A DNA stretch of 20,785 bases from Asterionellopsis glacialis (taxonomy: Eukaryota > Bacillariophyta > Plagiogrammaphyceae > Rhaphoneidales > Asterionellopsidaceae): contig WKLE02000689.1 in assembly GCA_014885115.2 (NCBI GenBank), forward strand, positions 40,211-60,995. Direction: 5' to 3'. The first letter of the stretch is position 1; every line of letters starts with the position of its first letter. Positions 10,840-20,149 of the stretch are shown piece after piece. A model generated the notes under the pieces. The model was not told the origin of the DNA. It saw only the letters and a program-made list of their open reading frames with translations, and ran no database searches. A program made the translations under genes and the position numbers.

Positions 10840-10848
10840 TACCTGGTA
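10840..10848. promoter_or_regulatory. TACCTGGTA palindrome
   Basis: Exact copy of the recurrent 9-bp palindrome. It lies 88 bp upstream of the start codon of the BET-like gene and overlaps an AGGTACCT palindrome. Confidence 0.4.
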
Positions 10849-11074
10849 TGTATGATTCAGGGGTACAAAACGCCTTGCTCTGTCTTGCGTCTCTTTTGCA
10901 TGTGCGTATTTTTACCGTAATATTTGTCCTCCCTTGCTGCCGCGCTGCTGGGTCCTAGTTTCACAAATTGGCGGTTTCTGGAGCCTCTGCGTTTGATTTC
11001 TGTGTACAACCGGTACACAGATAGTCCGTATCTGGTACGCAAAAGGTTGTACAATATCAGCAGTAGAAAGTAAC

Positions 11075-11087
11075 TGTACCTGGTACA
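11075..11087. promoter_or_regulatory. TACCTGGTA palindrome, extended to 13 bp
   Basis: TGTACC and GGTACA flank a central T with perfect symmetry; the core is 11077-11085. It is followed at once by another GGTAC. Confidence 0.4.
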
Positions 11088-11335
11088 AGGTACACTAATT
11101 TCTTGGCGCACACAGTCTACGAAAAAGCAATGCAATGGCTCATAGAAGACGATAGAAGAATGTACGATACCGTACTTTGTGGCAGTACACAAATCATGTA
11201 CACCAAAAAAGAGGAAAAATCAAAACAAGAACGACCAATGGCATTTTTTATTTTACACCATTGGTGAGCAAAGACCGAGAGCTAGTTAGGGTATTTAAGT
11301 AGGTTATGAGTCCTTCTTATTCACGATTGAATCCT

Positions 11336-11347
11336 TACGTAGACTAC
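11336..11347 (+). promoter_or_regulatory. TACGTAGACTAC word
   Basis: Exact 12-base match to 1350-1361; a third copy at 12170-12181 differs at one base (TACGTAGACTGC). All three lie in regions upstream of genes and in the same orientation. Function unknown. Confidence 0.35.
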
Positions 11348-11412
11348 CCCGACTGGTATGGCGCTGCGATGTATCTCCACCAGGTACTTTATCAATTCCT
11401 AATTTCGTACAG

Positions 11413-11421
11413 TACCTGGTA
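11413..11421. promoter_or_regulatory. TACCTGGTA palindrome
   Basis: Exact copy of the recurrent palindrome, preceded by GTACAG so that two GTAC words stand five bases apart. Confidence 0.4.
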
Positions 11422-11517
11422 GGCTTCTACATAGAGTATCATACTAAAGTGCTACACTTGTACATAGGACCCTACCTACTCTGTATCTGTTGCATCTCGC
11501 GGTCCTACTCTTGTCTC

Positions 11518-11543
11518 AAAAAAGACGGCGCGCCGCCTTTTTT
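11518..11543. repeat. 26-bp near-perfect palindrome with GC core
   Basis: AAAAAAG (11518-11524) pairs with CTTTTTT (11537-11543), and CGGCG with CGCCG (11526-11535). The single mismatch is A11525 opposite C11536. There is no spacer, so this would be a cruciform or a dimer site rather than a looped hairpin; the centre contains GGCGCGCC. It superficially resembles a bacterial terminator, but nothing else here is bacterial. Confidence 0.5.
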
Positions 11544-11589
11544 TCTTTTTTGTTTGATTTCAAGTTTTGCTCACATCATATTATTATCT

Positions 11590-11853
11590 CTTCTTTCCCA
11601 GGCGTGCCTCTCTTTCTCGACTAGGACTAAAAGGTGACGAAAAAAATGATGATGATAGTGCTGGTAATTTAAGAGGAGGAAGGAGAAAGTGATGACGAGA
11701 GAAAAGAAGCAGACGATCACCGAAAACGATGTGGACACCAAAGATGGGAAAGATCAGGATAACAATCATTCAAAGCTCAGAAGAAGAAGTAACAGCCAAA
11801 GAAGAAGAGCCAATAGCAAAAGGTCAAAAGACTACAAAGTAGAGAGGGTTTAA
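11590..11853 (+). other. Purine-rich stretch with short hydrophilic open frames, possible gene relic
   Basis: A pyrimidine tract ending TTTCCCAG near 11600 resembles a splice acceptor. After it one frame reads GLKGDEKNDDDSAGNLRGGR before a stop at about 11690. A second frame then runs from an ATG at 11692 to a TAA at 11851-11853, 53 codons, very Lys/Arg/Asp/Asn-rich (for example KLRRRSNSQRRRANSKRSKD). Both are typical of purine-rich DNA, so coding is doubtful. It may be a decayed gene, a small gene or leader sequence. Confidence 0.2.
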
Positions 11854-12110
11854 AATGTCACAACTGTCGGTGCAGAATGAAACATGATGTCGTGGCACTG
11901 TCGTACGATGGAGCATCCCCGATTTTATAAAACATTAATAACAAGTTTCACAACTGAGCTCTTGCATTTGTAGAGAAGGTGTGTGAAGAAGAAGCATTTT
12001 AATTTTATGGAAGAGGTGTTACGAAAAAAATGCAACAACAAAACTTTATTTTTATTTTTATTTTTCGAATTTTTTAGTTGGCTGACTCTATCCGATGTTT
12101 TCTTATATTA

Positions 12111-12118
12111 TATATAAA
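12111..12118 (+). promoter_or_regulatory. TATATAAA, possible TATA box
   Basis: A consensus-like TATA element in an AT-rich stretch, about 540 bp upstream of the SET-domain start codon. It would need a long leader or a leader intron to serve that gene. Resemblance only. Confidence 0.2.
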
Positions 12119-12169
12119 AGAGTTAAAGATAACAAATAGCACCCTTACGTCACACAATTGACTAGGTCC

Positions 12170-12181
12170 TACGTAGACTGC
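12170..12181 (+). promoter_or_regulatory. TACGTAGACTGC word
   Basis: Third copy of the word seen at 1350 and 11336, with one substitution. It is followed by AGTACTGTACGG, and a related TACGTAGCAG lies near 12255. Confidence 0.3.
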
Positions 12182-12656
12182 AGTACTGTACGGTGAGTAA
12201 TGTACCGGTAGGTCCTACTACTGTAAAACGATTGGTTGTCCGTGATCTAGCGAGCAGGCCCGCCCTACGTAGCAGTTGAAACTGCCGGCGCGGCCTCTGC
12301 CACCGGCCCGCCCACTCCCTCGGCATCCACAAGCATGGGATTACACAAAGCGATCAACCATCGTCCGGACATACAGACAGTCAGTAGGGCGAGGTTTTGG
12401 AGTTGCCACAGTCTCGAACTTTGACCCTTGTCTTTTCCCTTTTTTCCATGTTGGGTGATGTGTGATGTTGTTCTTTTTGGAGTGATAGTAGAAAGAACAT
12501 CTCAAACATCAAAGCACATGAGGTACGGTATTTACAACACAACATCCATTCTAAGAATTCTGAAAATCATTAATGCTTAGACAACTACCATTCATAACCT
12601 TGAGGAAGTGTGATACTGAAAGGATCAAGAGAAAAAAGCATCTGACAGTCTAGTCT

Positions 12657-14498
12657 ATGATATGCAGTAGCAATACAAAAACACAAAAAATGGTATCTTT
12701 ACCCATGGTGCAGAACAGTTACAACAAAAGCAACAAAACATGGATGAACATTTCAAGCGTCAAAGTCGTATTAAATTTATATTTCCATTTGTTGCTTTCG
12801 AGTACATGTTGGATCACTATTGCAAGTATTATGTATTCAACTACTACAACAAACGCATTTGTTCTACCAACGACAACAACAACAAAATCACAAATATCTT
12901 GGTATTCAAAGAGTCATTATCCTCGTCATCAGTATCATCATACTTATATAGCAACCCACCAAAAAAGGCACAGACATTATTTCCTACCATTGTTATTCTC
13001 CATACATACAAATTCTAATAATGATATTCAAAAAGAAGTTAGAGATATGGATTCCTTGAAGGAATGGGCGTTCTTCCGTGGTGTACATTTTGCTTCAGGT
13101 GTTGTTTTGGAACAGCAAGGTGATATCAATGACAATGATTGGGGTTTTGTTGTACGTCAATCCCTGGAAGCAGGAACAACCGTACTATCGGTCCCTTCGC
13201 ATTTGGTACTATCATCCTCGGACAGTATGTTACACCAATCTATTTCAGAGGAAGCTATAGAATTTGCCAAAAAATCTTTACAACGTCAACAAATGGAATA
13301 CTATCTTCCTGAATTTTTATTAATGATTTCACTTCTTGCAGAAGTAGAAAAGGGAACAACTAGTACATGGTATACTTGGTTACGATCACTCCCCAAAACA
13401 TTTGATACTGCTTTGTATATGGATGATGTTGAACGATCATATTTGAAAGTCGTAGCAAGTGAATTTCTAGATACTCAAGATAAACAATGGAAAGCCTTTC
13501 GCAGTACAACCATTTGTTTAGAACAAGAATGTTTGAACAGTTTACAGTCGCTACAGCTTCCTCAACAACATCTATTGCTGGGTGATGACAACAACGATGA
13601 TGATTCACTACTTAAGTGGGCATTCAGTGTTGTCTTTACTCGAAGTTGGCGACATGTCACAAAAACTACATTGCAAACAGCACCAGAAGAACGCGCCACA
13701 AAAGGTGATGAGGAGGAAGAAGAACAGGAAGAAGAAGTTGTTAGTGCTAATATTGTACCGATAGGAGATATGTTTAATCATCATTCGCAACATAATAATA
13801 TCCTTGTGATCCACCCCGATTCAACAACATCATCAAGTGCAACAGAAGAAAGGAGTAATAGTAGGAGTAGCACAACAAAGAGTGACGCGATTGAGTTTGT
13901 TTTGCAAAAAGATATAAATAACAACAAGCAAAATACTGGTCTGTACCTTTCATATGGTATCACGCAATACCCAACACGATTCCTTGTTATTTTTGGGTTT
14001 TGTGATGAATCATGTTCAGAAATTTATGCCAATGTTACATTTGATGACATAATTTTTGATAACCAACTACATCAAGAAGACAGAGAACAACAGCAAAAAC
14101 TGATCGATGCGAAAATTAAGGAGATGGGATTGACAGATCCTAAAACGCAAGTCTTTCGTACTATGGATGGTGCAATTTCACAAACAGTGTGGAAATCTAT
14201 GCTGTACAAGGTTTTATTACTTCACCAAAAAACTGAGGAAGCAAACGTGTTCCATCGCGCATGTGTTGAACACAATTTACGAGTAATGGTAGATCTGCAT
14301 GAGAAATGGGAGGTAGAAGTCATTGAAGCTCTACATACGCATGTAGATGATATGATAATGAAGTACAGATATCTGACAGTAATAATATCCCAAGAAGACC
14401 ACGGAAAACACCGTTTTTTGCCTCGTATTTCCCGGCACTGTACTTGGATGATTGGAGTTTTGGAAAAAGTGAAAAGTCAGATATGTTTGGGTATGTAG
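12657..14498 (+). CDS. SET-domain lysine/histidine methyltransferase, Rubisco-LSMT/SETD3 class, putative plastid leader
   Basis: A single frame of 613 codons. Proteins of this class transfer methyl groups from S-adenosylmethionine to lysine or histidine of non-histone proteins. The SET region spans about 130-450: DWGFVVRQSLEAGTTVLSVP near the start, NIVPIGDMFNHH (365-376) with the conserved Asn-His pair 374-375, and LYLSYG (429-434), whose Tyr433 is the likely catalytic tyrosine, followed by RFLVIFGF. A helical C-terminal region follows, as in the LSMT substrate-binding domain. Residues 30-66 look like a signal peptide (Met30, hydrophobic core LNLYFHLLL), then NAF|VLP with Phe68 after the predicted cleavage. 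This resembles the diatom plastid motif and is followed by a Ser/Thr/Arg/Lys-rich presequence. Met30 (12744) would give a cleaner leader than Met1. Low-complexity inserts (Glu-rich, Ser/Thr-rich) flank the catalytic motif. The last 40 or so residues look non-native (see the overlapping frame). Substrate unknown. Confidence 0.85.
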   Translation: MICSSNTKTQKMVSLPMVQNSYNKSNKTWMNISSVKVVLNLYFHLLLSSTCWITIASIMYSTTTTNAFVLPTTTTTKSQISWYSKSHYPRHQYHHTYIATHQKRHRHYFLPLLFSIHTNSNNDIQKEVRDMDSLKEWAFFRGVHFASGVVLEQQGDINDNDWGFVVRQSLEAGTTVLSVPSHLVLSSSDSMLHQSISEEAIEFAKKSLQRQQMEYYLPEFLLMISLLAEVEKGTTSTWYTWLRSLPKTFDTALYMDDVERSYLKVVASEFLDTQDKQWKAFRSTTICLEQECLNSLQSLQLPQQHLLLGDDNNDDDSLLKWAFSVVFTRSWRHVTKTTLQTAPEERATKGDEEEEEQEEEVVSANIVPIGDMFNHHSQHNNILVIHPDSTTSSSATEERSNSRSSTTKSDAIEFVLQKDINNNKQNTGLYLSYGITQYPTRFLVIFGFCDESCSEIYANVTFDDIIFDNQLHQEDREQQQKLIDAKIKEMGLTDPKTQVFRTMDGAISQTVWKSMLYKVLLLHQKTEEANVFHRACVEHNLRVMVDLHEKWEVEVIEALHTHVDDMIMKYRYLTVIISQEDHGKHRFLPRISRHCTWMIGVLEKVKSQICLGM

Positions 14499-14593
14499 CT
14501 GTACATGGCAGTGAGATCGATGGCGAAGCCAAGGTTGGTGGTGTAACGAACAATATGTACCGTCCTGTTTGTACTGTTAAACTCAATGGATAA
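14351..14593 (+). other. Coding-like second frame overlapping the SET gene 3' end
   Basis: In the frame shifted by -1 from the SET frame, 14351 to a TAA at 14591-14593 is open. It reads like ordinary protein: KTPFFASYFPALYLDDWSF, then DMFGYVAVHGSEIDGEAK, then GVTNNMYRPVCTVKLNG. The SET frame in the same bases gives an unpromising Arg/His-rich tail ending QICLGM. A -1 shift in the T6 run around 14413-14418 would append this segment to the methyltransferase; a 56-nt intron (14313-14368) would also fit the frame but is half the size of the other introns. It could instead be a relic of another gene. I do not recognise the sequence. Confidence 0.4.
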
Positions 14594-14868
14594 GTGGGAT
14601 CCGCACACCACTAGCTTCAAAACTTATGAAAACAAAAAAGAGCGAGAAAGCTTCAATTGGTGTGAACCATGAATTACATTCTTATCTGTGTTGCAGCTAC
14701 GTCAAGAATATCGCACCCGAAACACAGACCATAATAAGCACAGATCCCACAAATGGAAATGATTGTAAACGAAAAAAATCATCTTTTGTTTGTCAAGTAG
14801 AAAAGTACTATTAGAAATAGAAAGAAAGCATATTACTAAAACCCCTGTCTCAATCAAGCTTCGTGATG
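14499..14868. other. Convergent intergenic region
   Basis: This 370-bp gap lies between the SET-gene stop and the stop of the ankyrin gene on the opposite strand. Its first 95 bases belong to the overlapping second frame. The rest is AT-rich with no gene, and must hold both 3' UTRs. No recurrent palindromes are present. Confidence 0.6.
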
Positions 14869-17800
14869 TCACCATATCGAGCCCAATCCACCATTGTTTG
14901 CGTCTACACCGCCACTAGAACCCCACGTATTGATATTGTTGCTACTGTCCTTATTTTCCTCGCCATCAAACAGGCCACCAACCGTTCCAAATGTACGTGA
15001 CGCTTGTTGACTTCCAAGAGAAAGAGTTCCTTCTCCAAATGAAAGAGAAGGCACACCAGTGAACGCCGGTACAGATGAATTCGTTTCAGACTCTCCCCAG
15101 ATACCGACACCAGAGGCTGCTGCACTTACTCCTCCAACACCTAGTTGATCCAAAATAGAAGAGGTGGCTTCAGGCGCATCGGTCAAAGGAGGTACGTCTC
15201 CAGAAACGGCTGTTTCCTCTGTTAAGCCCATTGAAGAAGAGGACACAAATGGATCAGTTCCAGGAAGCAAAGAAGTAGGAGCATCCAAGATCGAAGAAGC
15301 TGCATCTTCAATACCAGGCTGTTCCATGTGTGCGAGGCCACCCATCCAGCTTGGCGGGTCTGATGGAGCAGATTCAGATAGGATCTCTGAAGTAGTAGGT
15401 GCCGGTACAGGTACAGGTATAGGTACTGGAGCTGCTGGTGCGGGAGAAGGTTTGAAATTAGTGGGCACAAACGCCTTAGCTGTGGCACGAATTTCTCCTA
15501 ATGGATTTGGTGTACCTTGTTCTTCCTCTGTAGGTTGAACCGGCACAGGGACAGTCGACGAGCTTGAAGTAGATGGAGTGGGAACAAACCCCGGAGGAGG
15601 AGTTGACGAGGATGCATTAACACCACGCATTCCCTTTGGAGTAGAAGGGCCACTTCTACTTTGATACATCTTTGGTCCACCACGAGAATCTCTCTGCCTG
15701 CCGCTTCCCATAGAAGACACAGTGCCGTCATCCTTGGCAAGTCCGGGATATTCAAAGGAGTTCACTTCCACCGTAGCAGGAGGTTGCATTTCGCCATGCA
15801 TTCCAGGCATATTCATAGGAGATTGATCATACGCATCATTATAACCTGCAGCATTCATCATAGGTGCCCCTTCCATTCCCATGCCAGGACCGGTCATGGG
15901 TGGCATTTGAGAAAAATCAGATTGGTGAGGAGGCATTCCATAAGCCGTAGGGGGGTGTCCGTGGACTGGTATCTGCGGCTTATTGTGCGGATGGCTACCA
16001 GAACCATACCCACTAAGAGACCTCATTTCACCACTGCTTTGGAGAATGTGAGTAGGCCCTCCCATGGGAGGACCACGATTCATACCTGCAGCATTTGCGC
16101 CCATAGGTGGGGCATTTGCAGAATAGCTGATCTGCTGTGGAACACCAACCATACCGGGTGGAGCAGCACCATGCATTTGTTGTTGCTGCTGTTGCTGCGC
16201 CGCCATTCGTTCCATCATGACACGTTGGGTTTCTACTCTTGCTCGCCTCTCCACCTCCTGGGCAAGTTTGGCGTCGGCTTCTTCCTTTTGACGTGCCTGT
16301 TCACGATTATTCCATTCACGATTACGACGTCTCTGTTCCTCCTTTTTAGCAGCCAACTTTTGTGCTGCCAAACGAGCTTCCTCTTCGCGCTTGGCTGCTG
16401 CTTTCTGCGCCTGGGCGGCAGCCACCGCTCGCGGATCTGGCTGCTGCTGCTGCTTTGTTTCAGGTTTCTGAGAATTAGGATCGACAAACCCTTCCTGTTC
16501 TGGTACTGCTTTAGTATTGCTAGCAGTGTCGGTCTGCGATAGTGGTGATGGTGGATCGTCTGCCGGAGTTCCACCATCTTGCTGTGAGAAAATCCACATA
16601 ACTAAATCGTCTGCCGTAGCACGATGATAACCTCCACATGCTTTTGCTGCAGCACTAATCTGATCCATATTAAATCCCATTCCTAGTAAGGCACTTATCA
16701 TTGGGTCTTCTTCTTTCGCTTGTGCGGATTCAGGAGCTGCAGCAGGTTTAGGCGCAGGGGCGGTCTCAACCTGCTGCTGTTGTTGAGCTTTCTTCTTTTT
16801 CTTTTTCTGCTTTTTCTTCTTGGTGGCATCATTATCACTTATACTGGATGTAGCTCGACGCAACGTGGCATCTTTGTTTATTTCATCAGTGGAAGTATTC
16901 TCCTTTAGAGAACCTGAAATGGATGGATCCGTTGGAGGAGAATATCCATGATGTTCCACATCAATGAGCCTCTCGTTTATCTTTTCCAGTATACGAAGAA
17001 AGCGACTTCTTTCTGAGGAATTATTTAAATATCCATCGATAACTTCTTGTAATGCGTCACCTTGTGTTTCCAGCATCGTCTCGGGTTTACCACTTCGAAT
17101 TATTTCTGCCAGTTCCCGTGCAGTAACCCCATTGCCTCTAAAATTACCAAGAAAAAAGATGAATACATTTTAAGTTGCCACGCCAATATAAATCATGCAC
17201 ATTTTTCTGTGATAGTGCTCTCTAGATTTTCTTTTTCTTACCTGACTCGACAAGTCTTTTCATTGGTTTGTTTCTGTATGTCACATCCACTTGCTAGCAT
17301 TGTCTCAAAGACACTTAGAGATCCTGAAACTACAGCATAATGAAATGGAGTCCATCCAGAATCTTCACAATGTATGTTTAGGTATGACTCTGGTATTTCA
17401 TTACTGTTTGAGGAAGCTACTGCGGCGTTCGCTCGATCCAAAACTAATTTGATAAAGTGTACATCTCCCGAAAAACATGCGGTATGGATAGCAGTCCGCC
17501 CGTTTCGTCCATTTGTAAAAACTAGTGATGTGTTTGTTGTAAGGATGAAATCTGTTAGTTTTTGTCTCCCTTCAAATCCTTTATCTACCTGTGTTCGACT
17601 TTTGGCAATACAATTAGGAAGAAGAAATTCTAAACATTTGTTTTGTGTTTGTATTTGTTGTTCCTTATCATCTTGACTTTCCTCAGTTGATGACGCTGTG
17701 TTTTTGCTGTTATTTGCATGCTTCAAAAATGGCGATTCACCAAGCAATGATTCCAACTTGGGTACTTCATTCGCTTGACATGCCGACACAACACGACTAC

Positions 17801-19046
17801 GCCATGATAAAATAAGCTTTTCACGTTTCTTTTGTGCTGCCTGTGCTGCCTTGGCGGCAGCTTCCTTTTTGGCACGTTCCTTTTTCCGTTGTTTCTTTTC
17901 ACGTTTCTTTGCTGCCTTTCGTTGTTGTTCTTCCTCGTGTAATGCATCATCTATTTCTTCTTGTTCCAAAGCTGCCAATGCAGCTGGAGAAAATCCATTG
18001 TTCATATCATCATTGTTATTGCCACCCTGTTGACTGCCACTATTACCTTTGGATGAATGGTGATGGTCTAATCCAGTTGACTTTGTTTTTGATGACAATG
18101 AGGGTCCATGTAATTCTGGTAAACTATCATCGTCATCATCATCGTCGTCATCGTCATCTTCTGTATCATGATCATAATAATGACTATCTGTAAATCCATT
18201 AATGCGTGCAAAGGCTGCCGCAGCTGCAGCTGCGGCTGACGTTGATGGCCACCCACCTGGTGGTGTTGGAATACTATTTGCGGCATTGGTATTCGAAGTA
18301 CCACCACCTTGTCCATTCCCAGAATTACCAAACATAAATACAGGGAATGGATTGTTCGAAGATGATGAAGGAGAAGTATTGGTGCTTGTTGCAGCGGCAG
18401 CAGCTGCCGCAGCAGCTGAGGAATTCGCTTGTAAGAAATTTCTAGCTGCTTGTGCCATACTTTGTTTCGACGCTGATTTTGCAGATGTGGAAGACGATGA
18501 AGAAGTAGAAGTTGTATTATTATTGTCCATATTCATACCCATGATTTCTACAAACATCGCACACAATGCTTTCATTTCCGCTTCAGAACATTGAGACCCA
18601 GCTCCTCCAGCGTTAGAAGAAGACGAATCTCTTGTCGCTGCTGCTGCAGCAACAGCTGAAGAAAACTCTAATGATCCTGATTGAGCTAACGCTGCTAAAT
18701 CAAGTGATCCAAATGACAATGATGCTCCACTACTGCTATTCCCTCCTTCACCACCTGCATTCGGTGGACGAGAGGGTCCAAAGGCTACTCCACCAGAGTT
18801 ACTATCAGATTTTGATGATTGACCCCCATTACCATTGCCGGAACTTCCACCACCAAGCATTTGACTATCCCATGCAGCTGCCGCTGCACCTGTCATTTGA
18901 CTCAAGTAATGTTGGGCGACCTCTGGAGGTAAATCTCCAAAGGACCGTTGTGCGTTATTACTATTACTTTGTTTACGTTTATTTCTCATTCTCTTGGAAC
19001 TGTGGTCGCCTCTACTGTAGTCCTCTGGTTCCTTGCGACCTTCCAT
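14869..19046 (-). CDS. Ankyrin-repeat protein with UBA-like segment and long low-complexity regions
   Basis: Exon 1 is 19046-17242 and exon 2 is 17137-14869, giving 1357 aa. The N-terminal 500 residues are Ser/Asn/Gly/Ala-rich with several poly-Ala runs and an 11-residue Asp run. A Lys/Arg/Glu/Ala-rich helix precedes the ankyrin repeats (about 505-625): GRTAIHTACFSGDVHFIKL, GWTPFHYAVVSGSLSVFETM, and a last repeat ending GNGVTARELAEIIRS, split by the intron. Then come a Lys tract and Gln run, a UBA-like segment (about 745-790, ISALLGMGFNMDQISAAAKA), a charged coiled coil (about 835-920) and a Gln/Met/Pro/Gly-rich disordered C-terminus ending GGLGSIW. Ankyrin repeats bind proteins and UBA domains usually bind ubiquitin, so a scaffold role is plausible, but I do not recognise an orthologue. 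The first ATG is at 19046; the frame extends to 19133 only with a GTG. Confidence 0.85.
17138..17241 (-). other. Intron of the ankyrin gene (104 nt)
   Basis: Minus-strand donor GAGTCAG|GTAAGA (exon ends 17242) and acceptor GGTAATTTTAG|AGGCAA (exon starts 17137). It splits an Arg codon (AG|A, residue 602) and joins EKTCRV to RGNGVTARELAE, restoring an ankyrin repeat. This links what would otherwise look like two separate genes. Confidence 0.9.
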
Positions 19047-19306
19047 TTGCTGTCTGGTATAAGCGCGAGATGTTTTCCTGCTCCCTGTGTATCGTACCGT
19101 TCTCAGGGAAGAAAAGCAAAAAACTCGGTCCACACTATCAACAACGTGGGTTCTTTACGTACTCACAACAAGCTCTAACAAATCAAATGTCAGGGTTTTC
19201 AACAAGCTTTCGGTTTGGGGTAGAGTGCTGACCTCGCCTCATCAACCCCCCCTTTCTACGGCCGGCTGCCTTGCCATGGCTGACGACCGTACGGAGTGAA
19301 CTTTAC

Positions 19307-19315
19307 TACCAGGTA
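19307..19315. promoter_or_regulatory. TACCAGGTA palindrome
   Basis: Exact copy of the recurrent palindrome, about 260 bp upstream of the start codon of the ankyrin gene. Confidence 0.4.
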
Positions 19316-19647
19316 ATTGGATTCCTGTCTACCCCACATTTGATATCTTTTCTACGTGTTTACAAATAGTTGAACTTACACGTGACGTTGGTAAAGTGGA
19401 AACTAGAACACCATGGAAAATATAGGTACGAGTATATCTCGTGATAGTAATTGACACATTTTCCCGGGCGGGGTGTTCCTGGTAGAAAGCATCCGTAAAA
19501 ATATTCTGACCCCAATATTCCACTACTCTCAACCCTTTCTGCTATGTTCTTCGTTCTTGACGTTTTCGGAGTCTCGACTACGGAACTACTTACTGTAATT
19601 GTTATACATATTTTAAACTACCAATACTACTCATAAGTGAAGTACCG

Positions 19648-19666
19648 AATAATAAAAATTATTATT
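19648..19666. repeat. AT-only inverted repeat
   Basis: AATAATAA (19648-19655) and TTATTATT (19659-19666) are perfect inverted copies with a 3-nt AAA spacer. Such repeats are common by chance in AT-rich spacers. Confidence 0.35.
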
Positions 19667-19766
19667 TATCGAGTTGTTTTTGGACTTACCAATTAAATTT
19701 TTCATAGTCTCGTCTTCATCATTCACATGAATTTCATAGATGAAGTTTTGAACCAATTTAATCTAC

Positions 19767-19775
19767 TACCTGGTA
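19767..19775. promoter_or_regulatory. TACCTGGTA palindrome
   Basis: Exact copy of the recurrent palindrome, in the middle of the divergent region and followed by CAGTAG, which with the preceding CTAC extends a loose symmetry. Confidence 0.4.
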
Positions 19776-20149
19776 CAGTAGTGGGGATATAGATGTTTAG
19801 ATCGTTCTTTAATTATATGTCTTCCATTCAAGAGAATAAAATAAGACAGGCCAAGTTACAGTCTATAAAATCTGCACCTGGTTGATGGGCAGACTGACTG
19901 AACTTTAACTTGGGACTTTACTTTTTTTCCGAGAAAATAGGGGAAAACTCTTCGGTAACACGTACCGTTACTATCACAGCGAAGAAAGACGGATGGAACT
20001 GCAAAAGGTAGGTAGGCGGTCCTAGAGTCTTTATTATGCTGTTCGTGTTATTTAGTAGTCCAAACCGAAGTGTCGTGCGTATGTACAAGGTAAAAATTAT
20101 TACAGTATAACAAACTGATATGCGTTGCTACTGGGATTATCCTTGCTTG

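Larger units (their letters stand above)
10839..11463. promoter_or_regulatory. GTAC-dense tract upstream of the BET-like gene
   Basis: I count 17 GTAC tetranucleotides in these 625 bases, where about 2-3 are expected by chance. Several sit in larger inverted repeats: TGTACC-T-GGTACA at 11075-11087, and TGTGTAC (11001-11007) paired with GTACACA (11013-11019). The EF-3 coding exons have about six in nearly 3 kb. A promoter or repeat-remnant role is inferred. Confidence 0.4.
10753..12656. other. Divergent intergenic region between the BET-like and SET-domain genes
   Basis: This 1.9 kb region should carry both promoters. It contains three exact TACCTGGTA palindromes (10840, 11077, 11413) and one near copy (CACCAGGTA, 11378-11386). 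Two TACGTAGACT(A/G)C words (11336, 12170) and a TACCGGTA (12203-12210) also occur. A GTAC-dense tract spans 10839-11463, and a 26-bp near-palindrome lies at 11518-11543. A purine-rich stretch with short open frames runs 11632-11855, an AT-rich stretch with TATATAAA follows near 12111, and a locally GC-rich patch lies around 12245-12320. No convincing gene or tRNA was found. Confidence 0.6.

Noticed and set aside
11518..11560. GC-rich palindrome followed by T run, like a rho-independent terminator
   Set aside because: The surroundings are eukaryotic nuclear DNA with spliced genes, and no gene ends just upstream of it.
15661..16542. 293-codon plus-strand frame opposite the ankyrin gene's second exon
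   Set aside because: Arg/His/Ser-rich antisense shadow; the minus strand has the coherent Gln/Met/Pro-rich sequence and coiled coil.
19044..19133. 29 extra N-terminal residues on the ankyrin protein
   Set aside because: The extension begins with GTG; ATG at 19046 is the first proper start.
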